DNA of 64,000 nt from Diphasiastrum complanatum (GCA_029204225.1 CM055110.1:42947862-43011861), one strand, 5' to 3'. Shown: positions 47,031 through 58,285, counted from the stretch's first letter. The notes: generated by a model not told the origin, from the sequence alone. Program-made: numbers and translations.

Positions 47031-47429
47031 CAGAGTAGTTAATGCTCTTGGCCTGGTAAAGGTTTCCTTTTCTACATCCGACCTCAACAACTTGTTTGTC
47101 ATTTTCTCGATCATACGGCATGTGTTGTCGTCGAACAAAACTCCCAAGATATGCCATCTTGGTGACAGATAGCAGATCTTTTCTGAGTGAGGGCACATAG
47201 AGTGCTCCCGGCAGCCTTGCTTGGCCTGACAGTGTCGCAGTTGTAGAGTGTCAATGCCTTCGATATCGTGTCTGCTCCCATCACCTAGAATCACTGCTCT
47301 GTTATTTTCGAGCTCCCTGAAGTTGATCAAGATCTTCTTGTTGCAGGTGATGTGTGACATTGCTCCTAAATCAATGACTACATCGTAGTCGTGTTCAATG
47401 TAGCTAGTTGAAGCTTCATCAAGTATCAT
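47019..47429 (-). pseudogene. copia protease, altered active site
   Basis: DVVIDLGAMSHITCNKKIL stands where copia proteases have DSGAS.H, so Ser next to the catalytic Asp is Leu. NNRAVILGDGSRHDIEGIDT and LSPRWHILGVLFDD follow in the usual order. It lies between the knuckles and integrase. The last third is frameshifted relative to the pre-integrase segment. Confidence 0.8.
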
Positions 47430-47509
47430 GAAGACTTCGTCACCTCTATATGCATCCTTGGATGACTCTGCAACATTAGCTTTTTATATTTGTTCTTTCT
47501 TTTTGGGTT

Positions 47510-47640
47510 GAATCTGCAATCATATGCAGAATGCCCTTTTTTCTTGCAGTGCATGCAAGGTATTTCTGGATTGAACCAGCATTTGTTGGCCGTATGGCCT
47601 AGTTTGTGGCAGTGATCGCAGGAAGAAGATCCTTTTGTGA
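47510..47640 (-). pseudogene. copia gag paired CCHC knuckles
   Basis: The minus strand reads CDHCHKLGHTANKC, then WFNPEIP, then CMHCKKKGHSAYDC: two complete CX2CX4HX4C knuckles 7 residues apart. A single knuckle is usual in copia. The element at 51.2 kb has the same pair, so the feature marks this family. Confidence 0.82.
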
Positions 47641-48213
47641 AGAGAGCCTTCTCTTGATCACTGCCTCATCAGTCATCAGCGACAAGACTGACTTTGTCAA
47701 ATGTAGACTCGGTATGAGCATCCTTAAAGGCTAACAGGATGTTGGTAGCGATTTCATGAAGTACATCAGTTGTTGTGATGCTGGGACCTGATGCTCCTGT
47801 CTTGATGCAGCGAGTTGAGCGAAGATCATTATGATTTTCTCAACGTGCTAATCTAACTGGTTTCCATCCCATCATATGGATTGCAGCTGATTGTGAAGGT
47901 GCATGACTGAAGCTGCAGTCCTCACTTCATACTTCTGCTTTGATCTTCCCCACGCTGCATGGCTGCTTTCGCAGTCTTCAATTTGCATGAGTAGATCTTC
48001 ATTTATGGACGAAATAATGATCGCCATTGCGCGCTCATCTTTTCTGATCCGTTTAGCTCTCCTCGGGTCTCCCACTGGAGGCTGCACCTCTAAGAGTAAG
48101 GTCACCGACCAGATGCCTTCGCCCTTCAGAAGTGTTTTGATTTTGAATTTCCAAATTTTGTAATTTGCGCCATCGAGACTAATTGCTACTCTTGTTTGTA
48201 TTGTTGTAGCCAT
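47641..48213 (-). pseudogene. copia gag N-terminal region
   Basis: It starts at ATG 48213, 50 nt inside the primer-binding site: MATTIQTRVAISLDGANYKI, WKFKIKTLLKGEGIWSV, MAIIISSINEDLLMQIEDCE and AAWGRSKQKYEVRTAASVMH. This is the UBN2-type gag. I chose 48213 because it matches the usual gag start, although an upstream frame is open to 48369 across the primer-binding site. The frame is lost near 47870, before the knuckles. Confidence 0.83.
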
Positions 48214-48263
48214 ATTGTGTTGTCTAGTAAATTGCTGCTTAGATATCAGTAGTGACAACCTGT

Positions 48264-48276
48264 GGCTCTGATACCA
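48264..48276 (-). promoter_or_regulatory. tRNA-Met primer-binding site
   Basis: The plus strand reads GGCTCTGATACCA. The minus strand is TGGTATCAGAGCC, the exact copia site for initiator tRNA-Met. It is directly next to the LTR end at 48277. Confidence 0.92.
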
Positions 48277-49094
48277 TGTCGCGAATCTGTTTCTTTTTTT
48301 ATTTTGTTTTTGTTTTCGTATTTGCAAAAATTTTGTGTCTTTGATTTTTCTTTTGCGCGGAAGCTTCACAGGAACCTAGACACACGACTGCACATCACAG
48401 AACACATTCTATTCTAGCAATCAAGACAAACAACACAAGACAAGGAGATGCACGAAAATAGAGCAACTGTATTGTGAGTTTAATTTTTAGAGCGAGATCG
48501 TCAGTGTCTCGCTCGTTGGCAGAATGACACTCTGCTCTTTCGTTGTGTTCTGCTCGTTGGCAGACTTTCATGCACAACTCTTTCGTTTCTAGTATTTTTC
48601 TTTCTTTTCTCTACTCGCTACATTTCTCTCTCTATCTCTTGCATAATTTCTATCTATTCTTTTGTATATCTTTATGATTCAGAAAGGATAGTTTATATCT
48701 CCACTATGTGGAGTTTACAAGATAGCTTAATGCAGAATCACAAGACTAGTTAAGGCTAATCAAATCAGTTACTCTCCGTCGTTGCCACTCGTTTCAGTTG
48801 GGCGTGAAGTCTATGACTCCAAGCCCATTGAGCTGCCAACTGACAGTGCAAAAGATTTCCCTTCGTTTGTTTCATTTTCTTCGTTAGATTTCATTCTTTT
48901 CGTTTCTTTCGTATCTTTTTGTTTTGCATCCCTTTGTAGTTTGCGGTCCTGGAGGCATGTCTACGATTCACGAATGATTCACTTATCGTTCATCCTTCGA
49001 GTCAAGGCACGTTGACTTTCGCGAATTGTTCTCGTTCGACCTTCACTTCGTGTTCGTGTTGCTGCAAAGTTGCAGGAGTTCACCATTTCTGACA
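48277..49094 (-). repeat. 5' LTR, about 818 bp
   Basis: It runs from TGTCGCGAATC (beside the primer-binding site) to TTTCTGACA, giving TGTC...GACA inverted ends. It is rich in TTCGCGAA and CGTTC words. The primer-binding-site end is firm, but the far end is inferred because no second LTR remains for comparison. Confidence 0.65.
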
Positions 49095-49241
49095 GTTATG
49101 GGTGCACGTCATGCAAGGGGATGCATCTAGATCATTTGCAATAGAGGATAATTGAGGACATTCAGTACACTACCTTTTTCTGACATGAGTGATTCCGTGT
49201 GATTAGTCAATCGTAGAAACTAGAAGATTCTTGCATTTAGA

Positions 49242-49882
49242 ATGTATCAAGCGATGGCTATAAAGATGTTGATCAAAAATAAAATGGCGGACCACTTGGA
49301 AGGAGAAAACTATAGATCGTGGAGTTGGAAGATGAAGATCATGCTCAAAGAAAGAGGTCTGTGGGGGGTGGTCTTAGGAATTGAATCCGTGAGTTGGATC
49401 AAGAGGGTCAACCAAAGAATGCTCAGCAACTAGATCTGATCGCGGTCAAGGAATCAAAGGCACACATGCTGATATACATGAGCCTTGAAGATTCAGCAAT
49501 ATCTTTGGTGAGAGATCAAGAGATTGCGAAAGGAGTATGGGATACACTTCAGAAGAGCTTCTATGCTAGAGATTTTTATAGCATCTTGATGTTGCAAAGA
49601 TAGCTTTCAACGATTAAAATGGGGGAAGCAGAGTCCATGCGTGACCACATTGAAAAGATAAAGGATTAAGGAAATTGGGTGGCAACTAGAGACCGCAGGA
49701 GCTATCATCAACAGACAACAAGTCATCTACACATTAATCATCAGCTTGCCTTCAAGTTACGACCCACTGGTTATGATGATAGATGGATTCAAAGACAAGC
49801 TTATAGAACACCTCAACAGACAAATATCAGTTCTACCAACAAAGTGCACAATCTAATTGACAAAGGTTGAGAAACTCGAAAC
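49242..49882 (+). pseudogene. copia gag fragment
   Basis: ADHLEGENYRSWSWKMKIML and KERGLWGVVLGIE match the start of UBN2-type gag. DLIAVKESKAHMLIYMSLED and AKGVWDTLQKSFYARDFYSI follow in a shifted frame. LGGQLETAGAIINRQQVIYT and LISLPSSYDPLVMM lie in a third frame. It belongs to the same gag type as the flanking elements. It ends where the LTR at 49883 begins, so that element probably inserted into it. Confidence 0.8.
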
Positions 49883-50325
49883 TGTCGCGAACAACAAACT
49901 ATCGTGAACAATAATCTATAAACCTTTTGAGTCTGGAAATGGAACGTTTTTTGAAGATCAACCATCTTAATGGTTAGATCGACTGTTACAGAAGGAAGAA
50001 GGCCAAAAGACCTATCCTGTGACAATATAAATACATTGTACACTTACTCATTGTAAACCAACAAGGCAGCAAGAGATGTATATAGATGAATCAGAATCAG
50101 AATTATACAACAGATGGTTTTATCAATTGTTTCTGATTATCTAAAATTTTCTATCACACTCATGCATATATCTCCTATATCTGCATGCTTTATTCAATCA
50201 AAATAGAAACTGCTTTATTAGTACATAGACCAAAATCAGACCCGATTGAAGACATTGATATGAGTTTGATTTATTCAAACTTTCATCGTGTTCTCTGAAG
50301 GAGAATTCTTAGTATTTTTCCTACA
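49883..50325 (+). repeat. 5' LTR, about 443 bp, with TATA box
   Basis: It starts TGTCGCGAAC and ends TTCCTACA, one base before the primer-binding site. TATAAATA at 50026-50033 sits about 300 bp before the LTR end, as expected for the retrotransposon promoter. The left end is inferred from TG and from where the gag scrap ends. Confidence 0.72.
50026..50033 (+). promoter_or_regulatory. TATA box of LTR
   Basis: TATAAATA within the 5' LTR. The presumed transcript start lies some 25-35 bp downstream. Confidence 0.55.
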
Positions 50326-50326
50326 G

Positions 50327-50339
50327 TGGTATCAAAGCC
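50327..50339 (+). promoter_or_regulatory. tRNA-Met primer-binding site
   Basis: TGGTATCAAAGCC is one base different from TGGTATCAGAGCC. It lies one base after the LTR and about 50 bp before the gag ATG. Confidence 0.88.
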
Positions 50340-50389
50340 TCTGACATCCATCAGCAGCCGTATTTGGAGCTTATTTGGAAGATTAGAAG

Positions 50390-51420
50390 ATGTCTTCGAT
50401 CAGTAGCATTCAATCTAAAAACAGTACGATCTTGGATACAAAAGCTTTGAATTATTTAATCTAAATGTTAAAGACTTCACTCATACTGAAGGGTGAAGGT
50501 CTTTGACAATGGGTAGAACCAACATAAGAGCCAATTACTCCTAGCAAAGAACATCGTGAATGGAGGGAGAAAAATGACAAAGCTATAGTAATTATTGCGT
50601 CTTCAGTGAATGACAACATAATGCTAGATCTTTCATCAATTTTGAATGCAAAAGAGTTGTGGGAAGAATTGCAAACCAAGAATGAGACTCGATCTCGTAA
50701 TCATATCATGTTCTTGGAAGATCAATTGACTTACCTACAATGGGACAGCAAAGATCTGACCACTTTCGTACGAAAGATAAAGGATCTATTTATTTCTTTG
50801 CAGAATTTCGGCACCAAAAATGCAATCTCAAAGGAAAAACAGCTGAGCTATTTCTTTTGAGCCCTACCCAAGTCATTCCATACAGCTCAAACTTTACCGG
50901 CAAAAGATTCGTCTATGACATTTCAGAAGGCGATAGACGGAGTCAAAGAGGAAATAGAAGCTCGCGAACGCTGTGACGATAATGATGATTTGGAAAAAGC
51001 TCTATTTACTTAGAAGAATAAATCTTCAAAGAAGTTTAAGTCTAAGAGGGAGTCATCTAAGAAGAATGGAAATCATTCAGACGAATCCAAGACAAATGAT
51101 TGACAATCAGGAAAACAACAGAAAGATTGTAGTGATAGAAAGATTTGCAGCAAATGTAGAAGATCAGGTCATACAGAAGACAATTGTTGGTTGAATTCAA
51201 AGATTGATTGTATTCATTGTCATAAACAAGGTCATGCAATAGTAGACTGTTATCAAAATCCCAGGAACAAGGAGCAGAATCGAAGCGGACCTTCAGATTC
51301 AAATTTTGTCGAAGACAAAGTTGAATGCTCCATAGTAGCAGAAGAGAGGACGGCAAGAAACTCAGCAGCATATGTTTGTGCTGATTTATATTGTTCATCA
51401 AATTCAGAAATTCGGAAGTA
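50390..51420 (+). pseudogene. copia gag with paired CCHC knuckles
   Basis: ATG at 50390 (MSSISSIQSKNSTILDTKAL), then stops. EHREWREKNDKAIVIIASSV, NAKELWEELQTKNETRSRNH and FVRKIKDLFISLQNFGTK form the gag domain. CSKCRRSGHTEDNC and CIHCHKQGHAIVDC (about 51150-51252), 7 residues apart, match the knuckle pair at 47.5 kb. At least six frame breaks or stops are present. Confidence 0.85.
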
Positions 51421-51644
51421 GTATTTAATTCGGGAGCCACCCCACAAATTATTCGAGATTCATTATACTTGGTGATGATTCTAAGCATGTAGTTGATAGA
51501 ACTGGTGTACTGTGGTTAGACACGAATCAGGGTGACAAGAAACTGGAGGAAGCTCTCTATTTCTACTCTTGATAAAGATCTTCTCTCCGTAGCAAAGATA
51601 GTCGACACTGGAATGTCAGTAACCTCACAAGGGACTCTTGTAAA
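51405..51644 (+). pseudogene. copia protease remnant
   Basis: VVFNSGATPQIIRDSLYL corresponds to the active site (D/S/G/A). The Asp is Asn here (AAT). LDKDLLSVAKIVDTGMSV near 51570 matches the protease C-terminus. Frameshifts separate the pieces. Confidence 0.7.
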
Positions 51645-52425
51645 TTGTTCGATGAAGATTTTGATAACCTAGTTTCTAAAGGTAATAGAGATGGTAATTT
51701 GTATCACTTGAGCATTCGAACTCGAGTCGAACAAGCAAATCAAACTCAAGAATCGACATATATTCTGTGGCACAAGAGGTTATGTCACATAAACATGGAA
51801 GCCTTGTATCAAGCCAACAAGAGTCAGAGAATTGAAGGAGTCGAAATCAAGAGTGAGATATTCAAACTACCTGCAAATCTTGTCTTAAAGGCAAAATGAC
51901 TCAAACACCTTTTAGTAAAGATGTTTATAAATCTGGAAATTGTACATTCGGATATTTGTGGACCATTCGGAGTATTGTCTTTAGGTGATGCAAAATACTT
52001 CATAGTGTTTATTGATGACTTCAACAAGTTTGTTGTAGTATACTTTATTCGTACAAAATCAGAAGCTTTGTTGAAATTCGTTAAGTATACCAATTGGGCT
52101 GAGAAGCAGACAGGCAGCAACTTAAAGCAAATTCGCACAAATTGTGGAGGTGAGTACATTTCCAATGAATTCAAAACTTTCTATACTAATCTTGAAGGTA
52201 TTATGCATGCAAAGACTACATCACACACACCTTAGCACAAATTATGGAATTGTTGAACGAAGAAATCGTCACTAATGGAAGCTGCTAGGTGTATGATGGC
52301 TCATGCGAAAGCACCAAAGTAGTTGTGGGTGGAAGCAGTGGCTACGCCGAACTATCTTCAGAATCGAATTCTGGAATCTAGAATACCGGATAAAACTCCT
52401 CACGAAATATGGTGGAAGTCAAAGT
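51645..52425 (+). pseudogene. copia integrase, first part
   Basis: Frame 51645-51899 has LYHLSIRTRVEQ and LWHKRLCHINMEALYQANKS (zinc segment). Frame 51921-52235 has LEIVHSDICGPFGVLSLGDA (first Asp), IDDFNKFVVVYFIRTKSEAL (second Asp) and RTNCGGEYISNEF. NYGIVERRNRH (catalytic Glu, V for A before it) follows in a shifted frame near 52240. The sequence WWKSKLL then breaks off at the inserted LTR and resumes after it. Confidence 0.87.
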
Positions 52426-53038
52426 TGCTGAATCCACACGTGTGGGACGCCCTACACATGTACTTTTGATCTCCTAAGCCCAATAATACCATAAAGATCA
52501 GACTAGCATTGATTGACAATAGGAAAGCTGATCATACAAGAAATATTATTGTGTTACAAGCAAGATCTGTCAACAAAACATGAAACTAAGCACAATAAAT
52601 GCCTCAACTCGGCTAGAGAGAGAAAAAGAAAGTACAAAACTCGAGTAGAGAGAGAGGGCACAAAGAGCTTGTCTCCAAATTTGCATTACACGCAAATTTC
52701 ATCATTTTCTCAATGAGAGTACATCACATATATATAGATCCATGGACTCTCCTCCTACTTTGAGTTGAATTGGAGTTGTAAATCCACCTCTCAAGCTATC
52801 TAGACTTATTCAAGCCACCTCACTATGTCTAATTGTGCCACCTAGTCTTTTCATGCATTAAATGTGGCATGCAAAGTACAAATGGCAATTCCTATGGTAG
52901 CTCGAGTTTCTACTTCTACCTACCTTGAATATTTTATTCTAAGATGGGTCTTTACTAAGCCAAAAGAGCTTAATTCATCTTTGGCATTTTTAGGACCCCT
53001 ACTCACAACATTAGATAGATTTTTCCAATATTTTGACA
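52426..53038 (-). repeat. solo LTR nested in copia integrase
   Basis: It starts TGCTGAATCCACACG and ends TTTTGACA. It is nearly the same as 21365-21945 except for a 32-bp insertion of AGAGA/AAGTACAAAACTCGAG sequence near 52622. No internal element sequence is attached, so it appears to be a solo LTR. The target duplication is not clear: the left flank reads AAAGT or GTTGC and the right flank GAAGC. Confidence 0.85.
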
Positions 53039-53450
53039 GAAGCCAAATCTGACTCATGTTCAGACATTTGAATGTGCAGTTTATATGCACATACCAGACA
53101 AATTGAGCAAGAAACTCGATGAAAAGATAGAACAAGATTTTCTGGTAGGATTCGAGTTACATTCTTCATATTATTGAGTCTACATACCAGAAACTAACAG
53201 AATAAAAGTGGTTCGAGATGTCAAATTCGATGAGTCAAGGTACGTAGCAGACAGTGACTTAGTCGGCTATGAAATTCTCAAGACTTATTATGAGTTACCA
53301 ATAACAGAAGTAAAGCAAATAGATGATGAACAAAAATTACCATCTGGATATAGTAATGATTCTGAGGGAGTTAAAATTAGAGTACCAAAAGACTCGAATC
53401 ACCAGTTTGAATTCAAGCAGAACTTGTCGAACTCAAAAATGTAGAATTGA
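53039..53450 (+). pseudogene. copia integrase, C-terminal part after the nested LTR
   Basis: PNLTHVQTFECAVYMHIPDK and KKLDEKIEQDFLVGF (53042-53152) match the segment that should follow WWKSKLL on the other side of the LTR. Then VVRDVKFDES (53208) and an acidic linker. The frame is broken by a stop at about 53177. Confidence 0.82.
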
Positions 53451-54330
53451 ATTCGAGACCTATACAAACTGTGAGAAGATCTGAAAGAGAAAGTAAACCA
53501 CCAATAAGGTCTGGTCAGGATGTTTCAACAAATATAGCCATCGAATTTTGTGGTTTCACAGACGAACCTCAAACATTCGAGGAAGCTATTGAGGGAGGAT
53601 TCAAGCAATGGAGGACAAAATGTCATTGATGTATAAGAACAATGTATGGACATTTGCACCTATATCTGATGGAAGAAGACCAGTTAAATGCAAGTGGATC
53701 TACAAGATCAAAACATGTCCTGATGGAGATAACATCATATACAAAGCAAGGTTAGTTGCAAAAAAAAATTCACAGAAATATGGGATCGACTACACTAATA
53801 CTTTCTCACCAGTAGTCAAACACACATCAATTCGCTTGTTATTCGCTTATGCGGTGGCTCGTGATCTCAAAATCCATATTGTGGATGAGAAAATTGCTTT
53901 CTTGCATGTAGAATTAGAAGAAGATTTATTCATGGATCAACCACTTGGTTTTATAAGCAAAAAATATCCAGAATTCGGATGTCACATGAATAAAGGCATC
54001 TATGGTCTGAAACAAGCAGCCAGACAATGGTATAGAAAGAAGGACGAAGCACGACGTTCTTTAGGCTTCAAACCTTTATTTGCTGAGTCGAATCTCTATA
54101 TCAAACATGTCAAAGATGAAATTATCATTCTAGCGGTTTATGTTGATGACTCTTATCTTCTCAAGAAAAGATAAATTGATTTCAAATGTCAAAAGAGACA
54201 TTTCTAGAATATTTGAGATCATTGACCTAGGAGAAGCAAAATTAATCTTTCTAGGCTTACATATCGAAAGAGACTTTGAAGGTGGCAAGTTATATCTTCA
54301 CCAACAAAAGAGGCCTTAGATGCAACAAAT
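53451..54330 (+). pseudogene. copia reverse transcriptase, truncated
   Basis: Frame 53608-54174: NVWTFAPISDGRRPVKCKWI, YKARLVAKKNSQKYGIDYTN, DEKIAFLHVELEEDLFMDQP, GIYGLKQAARQWYRKKDEAR and the active site AVYVDDSYLL. Where others have LDVSNAFLNG or KTAFLHG this copy keeps KIAFLHVELE. After a frameshift, ISNVKRDISRIFEIIDLGEA and FLGLHIERDF end the homology near 54320. The YVDD box is intact. Confidence 0.88.
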
Positions 54331-54334
54331 CTTG

Positions 54335-56160
54335 ATTCTCATAATACAATGAATGAAGAAGAAAAAACATGATACTTCATGATGGTCATAAATGCTCAAT
54401 AGAACTATTTATGCCAAAGCCTGATAAACATCCTCAATTTATCAACATGAAGCCGGCTGCCAAAGGAGTTATGATCATAGCTTTCAAGTGACATCTGTGT
54501 TATCTTGGAGAGTTTAAATAATCGATTAACCCTTTTGTACACAATATTATACTTGAAAGTTGCAAGAATTACTTTGGAATCAAAAGTAATATATGCTCAA
54601 CTAGCAAGCTTGAATCTCTAATGTATGTTAAGTTCACTCCCAACTTGTGGATGCAGTAGTTCACTTAGTTCTAAGATCTCACCTAGACATGGAATTATGG
54701 TCTAGCTCTTGAAGTTGGCTTAGTCTCCACTCTTGAAAAAATTTATGTTACCCAAAAATGGCTTGTTGGCTAAACGTGAGAAGTTGCAACAAAAGGAGCC
54801 ACAAAAAGTATGGGAGGTTGGTGCCTATGAATGAACACAACATGGCATTCCAAGGCTGGCCCACAACTCCCTCTGTATACAAAGTCAAGCTACCAAGATG
54901 GATACTCATTACACCCCTTACAGACCAATACGTGTCACATTGAATGTCGTTATCCATCGTGCCTCACTCACTCTATCTTTCCTTTGAAAATCTTTCACGT
55001 ATTAGTTCCGTGTTGTTGAGTATATCAATGGAATAGGTTTGTTTTACATGTGGGTTTTGTGTTGGTTATCGTCATCATGTGATGGTAAACTAGCCTAAGT
55101 TACTCTTTTCTACAGGCACTTTGTATCACTGTTATTGCCAGTCCATTGCGTCTATCAAGCTTTTTCTGATCTCAAGAATCAGTGATGATCATGCCAAATG
55201 AGCTGGAAAACTAGTAGTACCCTTAAGGAGACGACTGACTCACCTGGGATGAGGACTATTTTTCACAGCTTTTTGACCGTATTTGCGCCATCTGTAACCA
55301 TCATCCATTATATCCACATCGCTTCTTGTATGGAATGCGTATCTAGGACCACGTTGTCTGTTTTCCCCTTTCTTGCGAGCTGGTTTGTTTCTGACAGATC
55401 AAACGAGTATGGGTCTTAGAAAAAGTAGAGTAATCGGCGTTTTGCAGCAACCAAATTTGGAACTTTAATATGAGCATCAACAGATTTCAGCACAGCAACT
55501 ACGCCAAGATATACTGATATGATAATTAATTAAACCATCTTGTATGGCATTTATAGCTGTGGAGAACTGTATGTAGCAAGGAAAGAATAGAAGATCGACC
55601 AATAGAGGATCGCAGATAGCAAACGAGATTGATCACAGGCTCCCTGCATGCTCGAGGTATTGTATCAAGTCAGAAAGAACTAACTCACTGGCTGTACCAG
55701 AATCTGATTCCCATTTATAACTGGGTTTTTGAAGTCTATATATTCCTTGCTATGTACGGAGATGATAGATCTGCCTGAGCCAAAGAAACTGATAAGAAAG
55801 GACAGTGTAAAAGGATGCTAGGCATGTTCAGTTAGTTTTAGGAGGAAGGCAGATAGCGAAGTGGATTGATCAGGCTTGCCTGCATGTTCCAGGTGTTATG
55901 TCAATTCAGAAAGAAACTAATTCACTGATGCTACCATGTTCCTAAGTACAAGTGGTTATTGAAATCTATCTTTGCCTTGAAAGGTAAGAAAATCATAGAT
56001 CTGCATAGCATCTTAAGCATTAGATCGTTATACTCGGCTAGATAATTGAGCAATAACAGAATAAGAAACAGCCAAAGGAGCATTGGAAAGGTAGCTGAAA
56101 GCTACTGTACAACAGACTGATAAGCATGGTCTCAAATAAACCCATTGCTAGGAAAGGATA
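54335..56160. other. non-coding stretch with a diverged direct repeat
   Basis: No gene seen. 55610-55775 and 55850-56010 are diverged copies about 238 bp apart (GATTGATCA.GC.T.CCTGCATG, TCAGAAAGAA..TAA.TCACTG, AT.ATAGATCTGC). They lie just downstream of the candidate regulator exon on the minus strand. Confidence 0.5.
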
Positions 56161-56163
56161 AGC

Positions 56164-56942
56164 TTACTGTTTTTTCTTGCCTTCGGCGACAGATGGATTG
56201 ATCTCTGGCTGATCTGAAATATCCTCAGAAGTCTTCCGCTTGACGCCACCTGCAGCAGTACTGCCACTGGCGACTGACTCAATATCCGCAGACTCTTCCT
56301 CGGCTCCATCACTGAAAGAGGACGATGCTCCAGAATCTGGTGAATCAGGAAGCATTAAGTCACTTCCAGTTTGTATTTCGGTCTTGAGATCGTTAGTTAT
56401 CAGATCATGACTGCCTGATGCACAGTATTCTATGGTCGGATTATCCTTTATGCTTGAGGGAAAGAAAGTGTCCTCAGGCTCTAGTTTTGGGACAGGCACG
56501 CTTTGAATCTTTGAAGTGGAGAGACTGCCCCCGGAAAATTGAGCTCCCGCTGGAGTGCCGTATTGTTGACTGGGAGCTGGGATCAATTCAATCTTTGGCT
56601 TGCTGAATTTAGGAAGATGGGTGCTTCTTTCGGAGCCCAGCTCACCTAAGCTCCATGAAAAGTCGGCTGTGGAGAGAGTATTTTGTTGCATGGGCATGCT
56701 GTATGAAGTGGTTGTGGGTGGATGAAACATCGATCCGTCTAGCTGAGCGTAAGACTCTGAATCTAAATCAAAATTCCAGATAGAAGGAGCGGAGCTGCCT
56801 AGGAACGATGGCTGCATGAATGTCGAAGATCCAACTGGAGTCGATTCCCTTGTTAAATTATGAAGAATCTTGTCTAGCTCTCTTTCGATTTCACTTTTCT
56901 CTTCCATTAGCTGATAAGATGATTCCAAGCACAGAATTTTCA
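56164..56942 (-). CDS. candidate leucine-zipper regulator, 3' exon
   Basis: A 258-codon open frame with host-like composition and a TAA stop. The first 30 residues form a coiled-coil-like heptad pattern (YQLMEEKSEIERELDKILHN, with L/K/I/L/I/L at a/d). The middle is Ser/Pro-rich with aromatic patches (FMQPSFLGSSAPSIWNFDLD), like an activation region. The C-terminal part is acidic-Ser (SPDSGASSSFSDGAEEESAD) and ends in basic clusters (VKRKTSE, GKKKQ) that could be nuclear signals. At the 5' end, AAATTAG at 56943-56949 is a plausible splice acceptor, and no ATG starts the frame. I therefore read it as the last exon of a gene whose DNA-binding part lies to the right. I cannot name the family. bZIP is a guess from the heptads. 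Confidence 0.6.
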
Positions 56943-57895
56943 CTAATTTGTGGACAAGGGTCTGTTTGGGATGACCTCTTTCTTAAAAATTATACTGCTT
57001 TGAGATTCATTCTGCAAGGTCCTTCCATAAAACCTATCACCTAGAGATATGAGAATTTCATACATCCTTTTTTATTTGAGCAATTGAGCGATTGATATTG
57101 TTTACACAGAAAAGATCATGTTGAATGGCAGATCTGCGAAATCAACAAAAAGCATGCCAATTTTTCTGGCCTAAGACTCAACTACAGCTGCATGTAATCG
57201 GACTTGAAAATAAAGCGATCAGGAGTGAATTGAAAACGGAGATCCATTTTGATGTTACAATCTTTGGCAAAGAAAATTTTATGTTTTCAATCCTGTGTTT
57301 CTATATGCTCCTTGAGAGGAATCTAGCTAATCCAAACCTTGAGATTAGGAGAGTAGCCTTTCACCGACAACCCATGCTCCTAAACTTGCTTGATAATGAT
57401 GTTAATCAGCCGTCTATTCAACTTTCTTGGTGAGTAAGGCAAGGCAGCTCAGAGGCTTTAACATGCAAATCATGATTTTTCAGCATTTTTTGGGACGAAT
57501 ACTGTAGTCATTGTTGACAATGTCTACATCAAATGAACAATTCAGGAAATTCTTCAAGCTTGTACAGTAGATTACCATTCATAATTTAGGTGAGGAAGGA
57601 ATGGACCTCCACCATTCACTAAACATGATTTTCAGCTAGAATACAAGTGCCGTGGCATCCTGCCTGAGATGATCTGCCACAAAGAGAGATTCAAAGTCAC
57701 CTTCCCAGAAGAAATCAATAGCTTTACTCACTTAAACTGCCAGGAAGCGACACACAGAAGGCAAGTAAAATATATTAAAGCCATTGCTCTATGCACATAA
57801 AGTTTATTTTTCAGTATTGCAACCTTATTTAATTTCACCCGTATGAATATGTACATAATTCATGACCTACATCCACATATTCACATTGTTCATCC
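56943..57895. other. presumed intron and anonymous sequence
   Basis: If the exon at 56164 is real, this is upstream intron. I searched by eye for a basic DNA-binding region on the minus strand and saw none. The plus frame at 57125-57433 shows no known motif. Confidence 0.35.
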
Positions 57896-57902
57896 ACAGA
57901 TA

Positions 57903-57992
57903 GGCATAGCCAAGTTGGTGGAGCACAAGGTTCTCAGATGTCCGTTTAAGGCAGCAACAAGGACTTGAGCCTGTTTCTGGGTTCCACTCTTA
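57903..57992 (+). repeat. possible tRNA-derived SINE head
   Basis: TAGCCAAGTTGG (57907-57918) fits the pol III A box, and GGGTTCCACTC (57979-57989) is close to a B box. The 60-nt gap is longer than in most tRNAs. No cloverleaf was checked. It is not a functional tRNA. Confidence 0.3.
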
Positions 57993-58248
57993 TCCAACTT
58001 GGCCACTGAGGAGAAAAAGCAAAAAAGCAAGTCGAAGTGAAGTAGCTCCTCCTGCTCAATGCAAAAGGGAATGAGTTAGAACAAACTTATTCATTCCCAG
58101 CTGCAGTACTATTTTGGGTTTGAGAGCCCGTGGGAAATGGAAAAGCATAGATAGAGACGGGAGAAAAGTTTTGCATTGTTCATTGTCAAACATTATCTTC
58201 GGGATGGCGGTCTCAATTTGAGTGACGTGATTGGCTCTATGTCTATGA

Positions 58249-58283
<35 letters not shown>
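58249..58283. repeat. (GA)n microsatellite
   Basis: About 17 GA units. The Ser-Leu repeat frame over it on the minus strand is an artefact. Confidence 0.95.

Positions 58284-58285
<2 letters not shown>

Larger units (their letters stand above)
44539..49094 (-). mobile_element. Ty1/copia retrotransposon with 5' LTR
   Basis: From right to left: LTR, primer-binding site, gag, paired zinc knuckles, protease, integrase, RT, RNase H ending ADLLMKPLDKL and stop. It holds the complete domain order, but with frame breaks throughout. The 3' LTR is missing: sequence of a gypsy element begins 5 bp past the stop. Its knuckle pair and gag are close to those of the plus element at 50-54 kb. Confidence 0.9.
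49883..54330 (+). mobile_element. Ty1/copia retrotransposon with 5' LTR, 3' truncated, nested insertion
   Basis: On the plus strand: LTR, primer-binding site, gag with paired knuckles, protease, integrase (split by an inserted LTR at 52426-53038) and RT. Homology stops at about 54330 after RT motif FLGLHIERDF, so RNase H and the 3' LTR are gone. Stops are scattered through all domains. Confidence 0.9.

Noticed and set aside
57903-57992. Functional tRNA gene
   Set aside because: The A-B box gap is too long and no cloverleaf with a matching acceptor stem is apparent.
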